Positions 1 through 8,219 of a stretch of DNA of 42,407 nucleotides are shown here, in pieces. This stretch comes from REEB85 sp018971455 (GTDB lineage: Bacteria; Pseudomonadota; Alphaproteobacteria; Acetobacterales; Acetobacteraceae), in contig JAGWNT010000028.1 of assembly GCA_028871195.1 (NCBI GenBank), positions 1-42,407 on the forward strand, in the 5' to 3' direction. Position 1 is the first letter of the stretch. Each line of letters starts with the position of its first letter. The notes under the pieces were generated by a model. The model saw only the letters and a program-made list of their open reading frames with translations, had not been told where the DNA came from and ran no database searches. Position numbers and translations under genes: made by a program.

Positions 1-89
1 AGGAACGCCTCGGTCAGCTCGACGGCGGAGAAGCGGCGGCTGCGCAGGCCGTCGCGCGCGGCGGCCAGGGTGAGATCGGTCAGCATCAT
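1..89 (-). CDS. gatA: Glu-tRNA(Gln)/Asp-tRNA(Asn) amidotransferase subunit A, N-terminal fragment
   Basis: Only the first 29 codons are in the window; the gene runs off the left edge. The fragment reads MMLTDLTLAAARDGLRSRRF and continues SAVELTEAF, the usual first helices of GatA, before the amidase-signature catalytic core. Its ATG (89-87) overlaps the gatC stop (TGA 88-86) in an ATGA junction, so the two subunits are translationally coupled. GatCAB amidates misacylated Glu-tRNA(Gln) and often Asp-tRNA(Asn), with subunit A supplying ammonia from glutamine. The call rests mainly on the gatC neighbour and the N-terminal pattern; the active site is not visible. Confidence 0.85.
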   Translation of the reverse strand, partial: MMLTDLTLAAARDGLRSRRFSAVELTEAF

Positions 90-376
90 TCCACCACCTT
101 CGGCACGGCATAGAAGTCGCCCTGGCGGTCCGGCGCGTTGGCCAGCACCGCGTCCACCACGCCGCCGTCATCGACCACATCCTCGCGCATCGGCAGGGCG
201 ACCCCCTGCACGCCGCCGGCGAGCGGCACGACGCCCTCGATATCGACCTCGTTGAGCTGCTCGATCCAGGCCAGGATGCCGGACAGATCGGCCTGCATCG
301 GCGCGATATCGGACTCGTCGAGGCGGATGCGGGCGAGGCGGGCAATGCGGCGGATGGCCGCCGGATCGAGCGACAT
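86..376 (-). CDS. gatC: Glu-tRNA(Gln)/Asp-tRNA(Asn) amidotransferase subunit C
   Basis: A 96-residue protein starting MSLDPAAIRRIARLARIRLD and ending FYAVPKVVE, the typical N- and C-termini of GatC. GatC is the small belt-like subunit that holds the A and B subunits of the tRNA-dependent amidotransferase together in the cytoplasm. The ATG at 376 is chosen because it begins the family's usual DxxxIxxIAxLARI helix; the frame stays open further upstream, but that part is antisense to ruvX. It is the first gene of a gatC-gatA pair and diverges from ruvX, leaving 45 bases between the two starts for both promoters. Confidence 0.95.
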   Translation of the reverse strand: MSLDPAAIRRIARLARIRLDESDIAPMQADLSGILAWIEQLNEVDIEGVVPLAGGVQGVALPMREDVVDDGGVVDAVLANAPDRQGDFYAVPKVVE

Positions 377-421
377 GCGTTTTCCTTGGCGTGGGGAAGC
401 GGGCGGACCATAACGGCGCCC

Positions 422-889
422 ATGCCCCTGTTCAACATGGCCGAACTGCGCGCGACCCTGCCCGAAGGCCAGCGGCTGATCGGGCTCGATCCCGGCAGCC
501 GGATCATCGGTGTCGCGCTGAGCGACGTCACCCTCATGCTGGCCAGCCCCTATGGCACGCTGGCGCGCGGCAAGCTCGCCGCCAACGCCGCCGAAATCCT
601 CGCCATCGCCCGGCGCGAGGGGGCGGGCGGCCTGGTGATCGGCCTGCCGCTGTCGATGGATGGCACGCTCGGCCCGGCGGCCCAGGCGGCGCGGGACTGG
701 GCGCATGCGCTCTCCGCCGCGACCGGGCTGCCCACCGCCCTGTGGGATGAGCGGCTCTCCTCGGCCGCCGTCAACCGCTTCCTCATCGCCGAGGCCGATC
801 TCTCCCGCGCCCGCCGGGCCGCCAGCGTGGACCGGCTTGCGGCCGCCTACATGCTGCAGGCCGCACTGGACGCAAGCCGTCCGGGGTAA
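422..889 (+). CDS. ruvX: Holliday junction resolvase-like RNase H fold protein RuvX/YqgF
   Basis: 155 residues, normal for the YqgF family. The RNase H-fold motifs are all present: IGLDPGSRIIGVALSD near residues 20-35 (Asp23 as first metal ligand), VIGLP at 72-76, LWDERLSS with Glu110, and SVDRLAAAYMLQ with Asp137. These acidic residues match the family's catalytic triad. The family is described as a putative Holliday junction resolvase and is also implicated in 16S rRNA 5' maturation; which role applies here cannot be told from sequence. The ATG at 422 is preferred over one at 386 because the latter would overlap the gatC promoter space and adds nonconserved residues. Confidence 0.92.
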   Translation: MPLFNMAELRATLPEGQRLIGLDPGSRIIGVALSDVTLMLASPYGTLARGKLAANAAEILAIARREGAGGLVIGLPLSMDGTLGPAAQAARDWAHALSAATGLPTALWDERLSSAAVNRFLIAEADLSRARRAASVDRLAAAYMLQAALDASRPG

Positions 890-1003
890 CGAATTTGTGC
901 GGCTTGGCGATCGTTCCACCGCTGCATTTCGGCGCGCCCGGTCGTAACATCCCCCCCCCGCGGGGCGCCCGCACCGGCGCCATCCGCTGATCGGGAGGCC
1001 GCC

Positions 1004-1642
1004 ATGCGCCGCATGCTCCTTTTCCTTGCCGCCCCGCTCCTCCTCGCGACGCCCCTCGCCGGCCGCGCCGCGACGGTGGTGCAGACCATCACCGGCCTGT
1101 CGCAGTCGATGGGCGATTTCACGCCCTTCGACATCAATGCCCTGCCCTTCGACACCACGCTGGGCACGCTGCTCGGGGTCAGCGTGGAATTGAGCGGCAA
1201 TTACACCCCGCAGGTCTTCAACGACAATGCGGGCACGTCGCCGCCCACCACGGTCAGCCTCAGCAGCCATCTGTTCGTCTTCGCGACGAATGGCGGACCG
1301 ACCACCACCATCGCGCTGGGCTCGCAAACCGTGCCGCTCATCCTGGGCGGGAGCAACCCCTTCACCGGCAGCGCGATCGGAACCAGCACGCCCGTGGACC
1401 AGACCATCAATCTCGCCGATCTCGCCGCCTTCGAGAACATATTGCCAGGCCCGCCGCTTCCCCTGCTGGTGGAATACGGGTTCCGCAGCACCGACGGGAT
1501 CGCCGGCAGCGGCTCCGACCTGACCAGCTTCAGCGGCCAGGCGGTGCTGACCTACACCTACGCCGTTCCCGAACCGCCGGCCTTGCTGCTTCTCGCCGCC
1601 GGCCTCGCGGGATTGGCCTGGATCCGGCGTCGTACTGCTTGA
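1004..1642 (+). CDS. PEP-CTERM sorting domain exported protein
   Basis: 212 residues. An N-terminal signal peptide (about 1-23, MRRMLLFLAAPLLLATPLAG) leads a Ser/Thr/Gly-rich, cysteine-free, beta-type body. The C-terminus is a textbook PEP-CTERM tail: VPEPPALLLLAAGLAGLAWI from residue 188, then a basic RRR cluster. In known systems such tails are recognised by an exosortase that cleaves at the motif and releases the protein to the envelope or extracellular matrix. A strong ribosome site GGGAGG (993-998) lies 5 bases before the ATG. No exosortase or polysaccharide gene is nearby, so the partner must lie elsewhere. The body resembles no enzyme I know. Confidence 0.85.
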   Translation: MRRMLLFLAAPLLLATPLAGRAATVVQTITGLSQSMGDFTPFDINALPFDTTLGTLLGVSVELSGNYTPQVFNDNAGTSPPTTVSLSSHLFVFATNGGPTTTIALGSQTVPLILGGSNPFTGSAIGTSTPVDQTINLADLAAFENILPGPPLPLLVEYGFRSTDGIAGSGSDLTSFSGQAVLTYTYAVPEPPALLLLAAGLAGLAWIRRRTA

Positions 1643-1677
1643 TTCAGGCCAGCCCCGGCTGATTCAGGCGCGGCCCT

Positions 1678-1711
1678 GGCGGGGCGATCGCAATCCGGCG
1701 ATCGCCCCGCC
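1678..1711. terminator. Perfect 13-bp inverted repeat between convergent genes
   Basis: GGCGGGGCGATCG (1678-1690) and its exact complement CGATCGCCCCGCC (1699-1711) flank an 8-base loop. It sits between the ends of the PEP-CTERM gene (1642) and the minus-strand binding-protein gene (1717), where a bidirectional terminator is expected. There is no clear U-run on either side, so Rho-independent termination is inferred only from stem strength and position. Confidence 0.6.
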
Positions 1712-1716
1712 GCCCT

Positions 1717-3294
1717 TCAGGCCCGCTTCACCCCGTACATCTGCGGGTAGCCGTCGCGGATATCCTTCAGATAGTTCTGGTAGGCGGTTGGCTGCTTGTA
1801 CATGCCAAGCGGCACGTACGGCACGGTCTGCCAGAAATTGACCTGCATCTGCTCGCACAGCTTCTGCTGGGCGGCGAGATCCGGGGCGGTGAACCAGGCG
1901 TTGCGCAGCGCCTCCATCTTGGGATCGGTCGGCCAGCCCACCCAGGCGCCCTTGCCGTTGCCGCGGATGGCGATGTTGGGCGCCGGGCTGACATTGCCGG
2001 GCCCGCCGAGGAAGGTGAAGAAAATGCTCCAGCCCCCCTTGTCGAGCGGCGACATGCTGGCGCGGCGCTGCACCACCGTGCCCCAGTCCAGGCTCTGCAT
2101 ATCGACGTTGAATCCGATCTTCTTGAGCAGGTCGGCAGCCACCTGCGCCTCCGCATAGATCGTCGAGATGGTGGTCGCCGCCAGCAGCACGATCTTCTCG
2201 CCCTTGTAGCCGGCCGCGGCGAGTTCCTTCTTCAGCGCGGCATAATCGGTCGAGCCGTGGGTGACGCCGATGCCGACCGTGCTCGCCATCGGCGTGCCGG
2301 GGACGAAAACACCGACATCGGTCGTCACCAGCTTGGGCACCGAACCGGCCACCGCATCCATGAAGTCGCTCTGGTTGCAGGCCTTGAGCACGACGCGGCG
2401 GATCGCCGGATTGTCGAATGGCGGCAGCAGGCAGTTGAAGCGCAGGCAGCCGATCTCGCCGCTGATATCGGTGACCCGCAGGACGAGATCATGGTTCTTC
2501 TCCAGCGACGGCACGAGGTCGAGCGCGGGGTTTTCCCACCAATCGACTTCCTTGCTGGTCAGCGCGCCGGCGCTGGTCGCCGGGTCCGGCACCACGTGCC
2601 ACTCGACACGGTCGAAATAGGCGATTTTCGGCCCCGCGGTGAAGCTCGGCACGCCATCGGCCCGCGGCACGTAGCCCTCGAACTTGTCGAACACCATGAG
2701 CGAGCCGACGACGCGCTCCTTGGTGTTGAAGCGGAACGGCCCGCTGCCGATCGACTCCGTCACCTGCTTGCCGGCGGCCACGTTGGTCACCCGCTCGGGC
2801 ATGATGCAGGAGCTGTACTGCGACAGCGCGCTCGGCAGCAGCGCGAAGGGCTCCTTCAGGCGAAAGCGGATCACCTTGTCCGAGGGTGCCGAAACCTCGT
2901 CGGTGCGCGCCATCAGCGCGCTGCCGAGCGGGTCGTTGGCGCCCCAGCGCTTGATGCTGGCGACGCAGTCGCGCGCCAGCACCGGCGTGTTGTCGTGGAA
3001 CTTCAGCCCGTCGCGCAGCGTCAGCTCCCACTGCTTGCCGTCGGCGCTGGTGGTGTGGCCGGCGACCATTTGCGGCTGGACAGCGAATTTCGCGTCGATG
3101 CCGTACAGCGTGTCGTAGACGGCGAGCGAATAGTTGCGGGTGATGTCCGCCGTCGTCCACACCGGATCGAGCGAGGCGACATCGGCCTGCGGAATGAATT
3201 TCAGCACCGAACTGCCGGCCGCGCGCGCGAGCTTCGGCGCGGCCAGTGCCACAGGAACGGCCGCGGCCGATTTCAGGATGTCACGACGACGCAT
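1717..3294 (-). CDS. ABC transporter substrate-binding protein, family 5 (dipeptide/oligopeptide type)
   Basis: 525 residues, usual for SBP_bac_5 proteins. It starts MRRRDILKSAAAVPVALAAP, a twin-arginine-like signal (RRRDILK) followed by a hydrophobic stretch and an Ala-rich cleavage region, so periplasmic export by Tat is likely. The mature start LKFIPQADVASLDPVWTT and the later motif GLKFHDNTPV are family-5 hallmarks. These proteins capture peptides, nickel, opines or small organics for an ABC importer. No DppBCDF-type permease or ATPase genes flank it. A close paralogue lies at 35615-37189 with many shared blocks, also without a permease. The ribosome site GAGGGAG precedes the ATG by about 8 bases. 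The substrate cannot be read from sequence. Confidence 0.9.
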   Translation of the reverse strand: MRRRDILKSAAAVPVALAAPKLARAAGSSVLKFIPQADVASLDPVWTTADITRNYSLAVYDTLYGIDAKFAVQPQMVAGHTTSADGKQWELTLRDGLKFHDNTPVLARDCVASIKRWGANDPLGSALMARTDEVSAPSDKVIRFRLKEPFALLPSALSQYSSCIMPERVTNVAAGKQVTESIGSGPFRFNTKERVVGSLMVFDKFEGYVPRADGVPSFTAGPKIAYFDRVEWHVVPDPATSAGALTSKEVDWWENPALDLVPSLEKNHDLVLRVTDISGEIGCLRFNCLLPPFDNPAIRRVVLKACNQSDFMDAVAGSVPKLVTTDVGVFVPGTPMASTVGIGVTHGSTDYAALKKELAAAGYKGEKIVLLAATTISTIYAEAQVAADLLKKIGFNVDMQSLDWGTVVQRRASMSPLDKGGWSIFFTFLGGPGNVSPAPNIAIRGNGKGAWVGWPTDPKMEALRNAWFTAPDLAAQQKLCEQMQVNFWQTVPYVPLGMYKQPTAYQNYLKDIRDGYPQMYGVKRA

Positions 3295-3396
3295 TGTTTT
3301 CTCCCTCTTGGCGGATTTCCCGCATTGCCTCGGAGGCGGATGCTGGACCGCGCGCGGCCGGAGTTCAATCGCTTCTTTGTCCGTGTTGCCGCTTTG

Positions 3397-4272
3397 TCAT
3401 CCCGGCGGCAGCGGGCTGCACGCCGCCGCCGTCGCGCGCGCCAGCACGATCATGCGCCGTGCGGCGACGCCCGCGCCCGCCATCTCGCCGGCCACGTGAT
3501 GGGCAAGCGGGCTCGACAGCACGGCGCGGGTGATCGCATCCGCCGCCATGTCCGCCGCCGCCACCGCGGCCGCCGAGAAGGCGGTGCGGCGCAGCAGGGC
3601 GAGGGTGGCAAACAGGCCCGGGCGCATGCCGTGCAGCATCGCCACCTGGCGCACCAGCCGCACGCCGCGCCAGGCCACCAGCAGCCCGTCGAGCATCGGC
3701 GAGGGGATCGCCGCGGTGGCGACGACGACCTGTAGCGCCGCGTCCCGCCCCAGCGCCTCGGCCTGGCGGCGCAACGCGGCCACCGGCCCGGCGCGCAACA
3801 GGGCCGCGATCGCCGCCGCGTCGCCGGCCGCCGTCACCGCGCCGGCGAGGCCCGCCGCATCGCCGATATCGGCGAGCCAGCCGCGCGCCGCCGCCGCCGC
3901 GCGCTGCGGATCGGCAAGGTCGCGGCGCAGCCGGTCGATGCTGCGCAGGCCGAACAGGCCGCGCAGCTCGCGCCACCCGGCCGCCCCAATCAGGCCGAAT
4001 CCCAGCACCGCCACGGCCAGCGTCAGCCAGCCCAGCAGCGGCGCGCGGGCGAACTGGTCGGCGATGAAATTCCCGGTCTGCAGCGCCGCCAGCCCGAGTG
4101 CGAGCACCGCCGCGCCGCCGAGCACCAGCCCCGCCGAGCCCGGGCCCCCGCCGGCCGGCGGCGGCACCACCGGCAGCGCCTCGGGCTCCAGCCGCCCGGC
4201 ATGACGGTCCAGCACCGCAATGCGCGGCGTGGGCTGGGCCGTGGCGGCGGGCGGGGGGTGCGTCTCGGTCAC
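3397..4272 (-). CDS. ycjF: YcjF/TIGR01620-type inner-membrane protein (DUF697)
   Basis: 291 residues. A Pro/Ala-rich cytoplasmic N-terminus is followed by two membrane helices (about 46-64 and 79-99), then RELRGLFGLRSIDRLR and a long helical DUF697-like C-terminal domain with another hydrophobic region. This is the YcjF layout. The start is GTG at 4272, overlapping the ycjX stop as GTGA, so the two genes are coupled, as ycjX-ycjF are in enterobacteria, where they belong to the stress-responsive psp neighbourhood. The biochemical role is unknown; association with the YcjX NTPase is inferred from the conserved pairing. Confidence 0.82.
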   Translation of the reverse strand: MTETHPPPAATAQPTPRIAVLDRHAGRLEPEALPVVPPPAGGGPGSAGLVLGGAAVLALGLAALQTGNFIADQFARAPLLGWLTLAVAVLGFGLIGAAGWRELRGLFGLRSIDRLRRDLADPQRAAAAARGWLADIGDAAGLAGAVTAAGDAAAIAALLRAGPVAALRRQAEALGRDAALQVVVATAAIPSPMLDGLLVAWRGVRLVRQVAMLHGMRPGLFATLALLRRTAFSAAAVAAADMAADAITRAVLSSPLAHHVAGEMAGAGVAARRMIVLARATAAACSPLPPG

Positions 4273-5582
4273 AGCACATCCTCCAGCAGGAAGGCGAGCA
4301 GGCGATCCACCCCGATATGGGCCACCCCGCCCCGCCCCCCCAGGGGCAGGCGCATGGGCTGGAAATCCGGGACCGCGAGGAAGCGGTGCCGCCAGAACGC
4401 GGCCTCCGGCAGGTCTCGCGGAATCTCCCCGGGATAGGAGCCGACCAGGCCCTGCCCCTCCACCCGCCCGCGCACGGCGGAGACAGGGCGGCCCTCCAGC
4501 GTCCAGACGAAATCCTCCGCACAGCGCACGGCGGCCAGCGCCAGGGCGGTGGCGGGCGCGGGCCCCGGCGTCAGGGCGCCCATCAGGGCCGCGAGGTTGT
4601 CGCGCTGGCCTTGCGCGACGTGATCGGCCTTGCTTGCGGCGAAGGCCACGCGGCGGATGCCGCCCCAGGGCAGCAGGCGGGCCAGCGCGGGGGGCAGGAA
4701 GCCCGGCCGGGTTCGCCGGTGCAGCGCCGACCCCACCGCCGCGAGGGCTGCCTGCATGTCGGCGAACGCCGCGGGCCCGGCATGCAGGGCCGAAAGCAGA
4801 TCCGCCAGCACCACCATGCGGTCGATCCGCCCCAGCCCCGGGGCCACCAGATCGGCGGCGACCTGGCGGCAATACGCGTCGAAACGCGCGCGCATCAGCC
4901 GCGCCAGCCCGCCCGCGCCGGCCATCGGAAAAAGATCGACCCAGGGCGGTGGCGGCCCGGGCGCGGGCATCAGCAGCCGGCCGGGTTGCAGGAAGCAAAG
5001 CCCGGCCTCGTCGCGCAGCCGGCGCAGCAGGTCGCGGTAGAGCGTCGCCCCGGCCCGCGCCAGCGTCTCCTCGGCCCCCGCGCCGGCCGGCAGGCCGTGC
5101 ACGAAGGCCAGAAACGCCGCCGCCCGCGCCTCCCCCTCCAGCCGCCGCAGCACGCCCTGGGCCCAGAGGGAGAAATCCTGGCCGAGCAGCGGCAGGTCGA
5201 GCAGCCACTCGCCGGGGTAGTCGAGGAATTCGAGCCGCAGCCGGCGCGCCCGCCCGATATCGAGCTCGATCGCCAGCAGCGAGACGGCGCCGGTGCGCGC
5301 GGGAAAGGCCGGCGGGTCGCGGGCCAGCGCCTCGAGATGCGCCTGATGATCGAAGCGCGGCAGACGCTCCGCACCGGGCGCTGCGCGGCGGGCGCGCAAC
5401 GCCCGCCCGCCGAGCGCGGCCGACAGCGCCGGCAGGCTCGCCACCCCGGCACCGGCGGCCAGCAGATTGGCGCCGATCGAGGTCAGCAGCGCCGTCTTGC
5501 CGGCGCGCGCCAGCCCGGTGACGCCGATGCGCAGAATGCGGCGCCCGGGCAGCACCCCGCGCGCCGCACCGAGCATGGTCAC
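4269..5582 (-). CDS. ycjX: YcjX-like P-loop NTPase (DUF463)
   Basis: 437 residues, close to the roughly 465 of E. coli YcjX. The N-terminus contains IGVTGLARAGKTALLTSIGA, with a Walker A motif GLARAGKT near residue 24-31. Later blocks such as LEFLDYPGEWLLDLPLLGQ, with the DxPGEW element, and FAASKADHV, which looks like an SKxD guanine-specificity motif, match YcjX. It is a predicted GTP-binding protein of unknown cellular role. The start is GTG at 5582, with an in-frame ATG at 5576 as alternative; it lies 1 base after the gloA stop, and its own stop overlaps ycjF, so gloA-ycjX-ycjF is probably one transcript. Confidence 0.87.
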   Translation of the reverse strand: MTMLGAARGVLPGRRILRIGVTGLARAGKTALLTSIGANLLAAGAGVASLPALSAALGGRALRARRAAPGAERLPRFDHQAHLEALARDPPAFPARTGAVSLLAIELDIGRARRLRLEFLDYPGEWLLDLPLLGQDFSLWAQGVLRRLEGEARAAAFLAFVHGLPAGAGAEETLARAGATLYRDLLRRLRDEAGLCFLQPGRLLMPAPGPPPPWVDLFPMAGAGGLARLMRARFDAYCRQVAADLVAPGLGRIDRMVVLADLLSALHAGPAAFADMQAALAAVGSALHRRTRPGFLPPALARLLPWGGIRRVAFAASKADHVAQGQRDNLAALMGALTPGPAPATALALAAVRCAEDFVWTLEGRPVSAVRGRVEGQGLVGSYPGEIPRDLPEAAFWRHRFLAVPDFQPMRLPLGGRGGVAHIGVDRLLAFLLEDVL

Positions 5583-5583
5583 A

Positions 5584-5973
5584 TCAGGCGCGCTGGACGA
5601 GCTCGATCTTGTAGCCGTCCGGATCCTCGACGAAGGCGATGACGGTGGTGCCGAACTTCACCGGCCCGGCCTCGCGGGTGATCTTCGCCCCGGCCGCGCG
5701 CAGCTTGGCGCAGGCGGCATAGACATCGGGCATGCCGATGGCGAGATGGCCGAAGGCGGTGCCGATCTCGTAATGATCGACGCCCCAGTTGTAGGTCAGC
5801 TCCAGCACCGTGTTGTGCTCCTCGTCCCCATAGCCGAGGAAGGCGAGCGTGTATTTGCCGTCCGGCACATCGCGGCGGCGCAGCTCCGTCATGCCGAACA
5901 GCTCGGTGTAGAAATTCACGCTGCGATCGAGATCGCTGACGCGCAGCATGGTGTGCAGATAGCGAACGCTCAT
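5584..5973 (-). CDS. gloA: Lactoylglutathione lyase (glyoxalase I)
   Basis: 129 residues, one VOC-type beta-alpha-beta-beta-beta pair. The four metal ligands of E. coli GloA (His5, Glu56, His74, Glu122) have counterparts at His7, Glu58, His76 and Glu124, each shifted by two. Motifs LHTMLRVSDLDRSVNFY and EDPDGYKIELVQ are typical. The enzyme converts the methylglyoxal-glutathione hemithioacetal to S-lactoylglutathione in the cytoplasm. Its ATG (5973-5971) overlaps the lpxI stop as ATGA, an unusual place for a glyoxalase because lpxB normally follows lpxI. Confidence 0.94.
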   Translation of the reverse strand: MSVRYLHTMLRVSDLDRSVNFYTELFGMTELRRRDVPDGKYTLAFLGYGDEEHNTVLELTYNWGVDHYEIGTAFGHLAIGMPDVYAACAKLRAAGAKITREAGPVKFGTTVIAFVEDPDGYKIELVQRA

Positions 5974-6833
5974 GATCTGTCCTCCGTTGAAACGAACTCG
6001 TCGACGGCGATGCCAAGCAGGAACACCCCCGCCGCATCGGCCGCCGTGATGCTGGCCTCGCGCTCGGCGAGCAGCGTGCCGCCAGCCTCGAAGGCGATGC
6101 CGCGCAGCCCGGCCGCCGCGGCGGCGGCCACGGTGCCCGGCCCGATGGTCGGCAGATCGGCGCGCCGATCCTGACCCGGCTTGACCAGCTTGACCAGAAC
6201 GCCGCCCGCGCCGGGCCGGCGCAGCACCGCCGCGCGCGCCAGCATGGCGTCGGTGCCCTCGATCGCCTCGACGCAGAGCACGAGCCCCTGCTGCACGACG
6301 CAGCCCTGCCCGACATCGACCGCCCCCAGCGCGCGCGTCACCGCGACGGCGCGCGCGATGTCGGCGACCGCCTGGGCATCGGGGGCGGCCCGCGTCAGCA
6401 GGCCGCGCGGACCGAGAGCCTCGGTGAGGATTTCGTGCGCGCCGATGACGTGAAATCCCTCCTCGCCGAGCACCCGCACGATCGCCGCCAGCAGGCCGTC
6501 ATCGCCGGCGAAGGCGGCGCGGCCGATGCGGGCAAGGATGCGCGCCCCCTCGCCATCCGGCCGCAGGGAGAGAATGGCCGGGCGGCGTACCGGGCCGACC
6601 ATCACGAGGTCCTTCACGTGATGCCGGCGCAGCGCCTCGAGGATCCGTCCGGCGGCGCCGATGCGCAGGATTTCGTGCGGAAAGGGCGCCAGCACCGCGG
6701 CGTCGGCATGGCCTTCGAGCCCGACCAAGAAGACCGGCCGCCCGGCCGCGCGCGCCGCGGCGGCGACGCGCCCCGGCAACGCCCCGCCCCCGGCGAGAAT
6801 GCCGAGCGCCGGGCGGTCGGCGGTCCCGCTCAT
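5970..6833 (-). CDS. lpxI: UDP-2,3-diacylglucosamine pyrophosphatase LpxI
   Basis: 287 residues, matching LpxI (DUF1009). It begins with LGILAGGGALPGRVA and carries GPVRRPAILSLRPDG, GCVVQQGLVLCVEAIEGTDAM and KPGQDRRADLPTIGP, the conserved family blocks. LpxI hydrolyses UDP-2,3-diacylglucosamine to lipid X plus UMP, replacing LpxH in alphaproteobacteria. It follows lpxA by 15 bases on the same strand. In many relatives lpxB comes next, but here gloA does, so lipid-A-disaccharide synthase must be encoded elsewhere. Confidence 0.94.
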   Translation of the reverse strand: MSGTADRPALGILAGGGALPGRVAAAARAAGRPVFLVGLEGHADAAVLAPFPHEILRIGAAGRILEALRRHHVKDLVMVGPVRRPAILSLRPDGEGARILARIGRAAFAGDDGLLAAIVRVLGEEGFHVIGAHEILTEALGPRGLLTRAAPDAQAVADIARAVAVTRALGAVDVGQGCVVQQGLVLCVEAIEGTDAMLARAAVLRRPGAGGVLVKLVKPGQDRRADLPTIGPGTVAAAAAAGLRGIAFEAGGTLLAEREASITAADAAGVFLLGIAVDEFVSTEDRS

Positions 6834-6848
6834 GCCCGGCGCCGCGGC

Positions 6849-7661
6849 TCAGCCTTCGTCATCGTCATCGGAAAGCACAGCGCTGCGGATCAGGCCGCGG
6901 CGGCTCGGCTGGTCGATGAAGGCGAGGATCTCGCCGACCAGCGGCTCGGCGCCGAACTGGGCGCGGGCGCGGGCGACGCGCTGGGCGAACACGCCCGAGC
7001 CCTTGAAGATCATACGGAAGGCGGCCCGCAGCGCCTGGATCTGCGCCCGCTCGAAGCCGCGCCGGCGCAGGCCGATGATGTTGAGCCCGGCCAGCCGCGC
7101 GCGATTGCCGATGACGCTGCCGAACGGAATGACATCCGCCTCGACGCCCGAAACCCCGCCGATCATCGCCGCGCGCCCGATGCGGACGAACTGGTGGATC
7201 GCCGCCGCCCCGCCGATCACGGCATTGTCGCCGATGGTGACGTGCCCGCCCATGACGACGTTGTTGGCCACCACCACGCCGTTGCCCAGCGCGCAATCAT
7301 GCGCGACATGCACCACCGCCATCAGCAGGCAATCGGCGCCGACGCGGGTGATGCCGCTGCCGGTGACGGTGCCGCGGTGGATGGTGGCGTGCTCGCGAAT
7401 CTGGGTGCGCGCGCCGATTTCGGTGCGCGTCGGCTCGTTCCGGTATTTGAGGTCCTGCGGCGCCATGCCGACGGTGCAGAACGGGTAGAGCACGGCCTGC
7501 TCGCCGATGCGCGTATGGCCGTCAACGACCACATGGCTGATCAGATGGGCGCCGGCCTCGATGATGCAGTCGGGGCCGATCTGGCACCACGGCCCGATGC
7601 GCGCGCCTTCGCCGATCATGGCGCCGCTCGCCACGATCGCGCTGGGATGGATGGAGCTCAC
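6849..7661 (-). CDS. lpxA: UDP-N-acetylglucosamine acyltransferase LpxA
   Basis: 270 residues. A left-handed beta-helix of hexapeptide repeats (for example IGEGARIGPWCQIGPD) occupies the first two thirds, then a helical C-terminal domain. The catalytic block VVHVAHDCALGN holds His118 and His121; His121 aligns with E. coli His125. The enzyme transfers an (R)-3-hydroxyacyl chain from ACP to UDP-GlcNAc, the first step of lipid A synthesis. It lies 69 bases downstream of fabZ in the same unit; the shared use of hydroxyacyl-ACP explains the pairing. Confidence 0.97.
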   Translation of the reverse strand: MSSIHPSAIVASGAMIGEGARIGPWCQIGPDCIIEAGAHLISHVVVDGHTRIGEQAVLYPFCTVGMAPQDLKYRNEPTRTEIGARTQIREHATIHRGTVTGSGITRVGADCLLMAVVHVAHDCALGNGVVVANNVVMGGHVTIGDNAVIGGAAAIHQFVRIGRAAMIGGVSGVEADVIPFGSVIGNRARLAGLNIIGLRRRGFERAQIQALRAAFRMIFKGSGVFAQRVARARAQFGAEPLVGEILAFIDQPSRRGLIRSAVLSDDDDEG

Positions 7662-7730
7662 TGCGCGGCCTTGCCTTCCAATCTGTCCGTCAAGCCAATC
7701 CGTCCTTCAGCCGCCGGCCGGGACGGCGGC

Positions 7731-8213
7731 TCATGCCGGCCCGGCGGCCTGCGCCATGATCATGGCGGCATAGGTCGCCTCGGCGCAGGCCACGCCATCG
7801 ACGCGGGCGACGGCGTGGAATTTCCACACATTGCCGCGGTTGCGCTCCTTGGTGACGTGAATGCGCAACTGGTCGCCCGGCACCACCGGGCGGCGGAACT
7901 TCGCCCCTTCGACCGACATGAAATACACGACCTTGCCCGCCGCCTCCGGCCCCAGCGTCTCGACCACGAGCACGGCGGCCGTCTGCGCCATGCTCTCGAT
8001 GATCAGCACGCCCGGCATCACCGGATGGCCGGGGAAATGGCCCTGGAAGAAATTCTCGTTCACCGAGACATTCTTGATCCCGACGGCCGACTGGTCGGCC
8101 ACCAGCTCCACCACCCGATCGATCAGAAGGAACGGATAGCGGTGCGGGATCGCCTGCATGATGCGGGCGATGTCGATGGTGTCACGGCTCTCGGAAGGTT
8201 GGGTCGCATCCAT
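7731..8213 (-). CDS. fabZ: 3-hydroxyacyl-ACP dehydratase FabZ
   Basis: 160 residues with a single hot-dog fold. The active-site block FFQGHFPGHPVMPGVLIIES contains His59 and Glu73, at the 14-residue spacing of the E. coli pair His54/Glu68. The helix preceding it, AIPHRYPFLLIDRV, is also canonical. The enzyme dehydrates (R)-3-hydroxyacyl-ACP in fatty acid elongation and competes with LpxA and LpxD for the same substrate. It starts 6 bases after the lpxD stop. The N-terminus is about 10 residues longer than the shortest family members. Confidence 0.97.
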   Translation of the reverse strand: MDATQPSESRDTIDIARIMQAIPHRYPFLLIDRVVELVADQSAVGIKNVSVNENFFQGHFPGHPVMPGVLIIESMAQTAAVLVVETLGPEAAGKVVYFMSVEGAKFRRPVVPGDQLRIHVTKERNRGNVWKFHAVARVDGVACAEATYAAMIMAQAAGPA

Positions 8214-8219
8214 GTCGGG

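Noticed and set aside
951..959. Run of nine C bases upstream of the PEP-CTERM gene, considered as a phase-variable tract
   Set aside because: A single short tract in GC-rich intergenic DNA is expected by chance. It is 45 bases from the start, and there is no evidence of length variation.
4098..5642. Long open frame of over 500 codons on the plus strand
   Set aside because: It is antisense to ycjX and ycjF, with Arg/Gln/Pro-rich low-complexity composition typical of shadow frames in GC-rich DNA. It has no domain resemblance.
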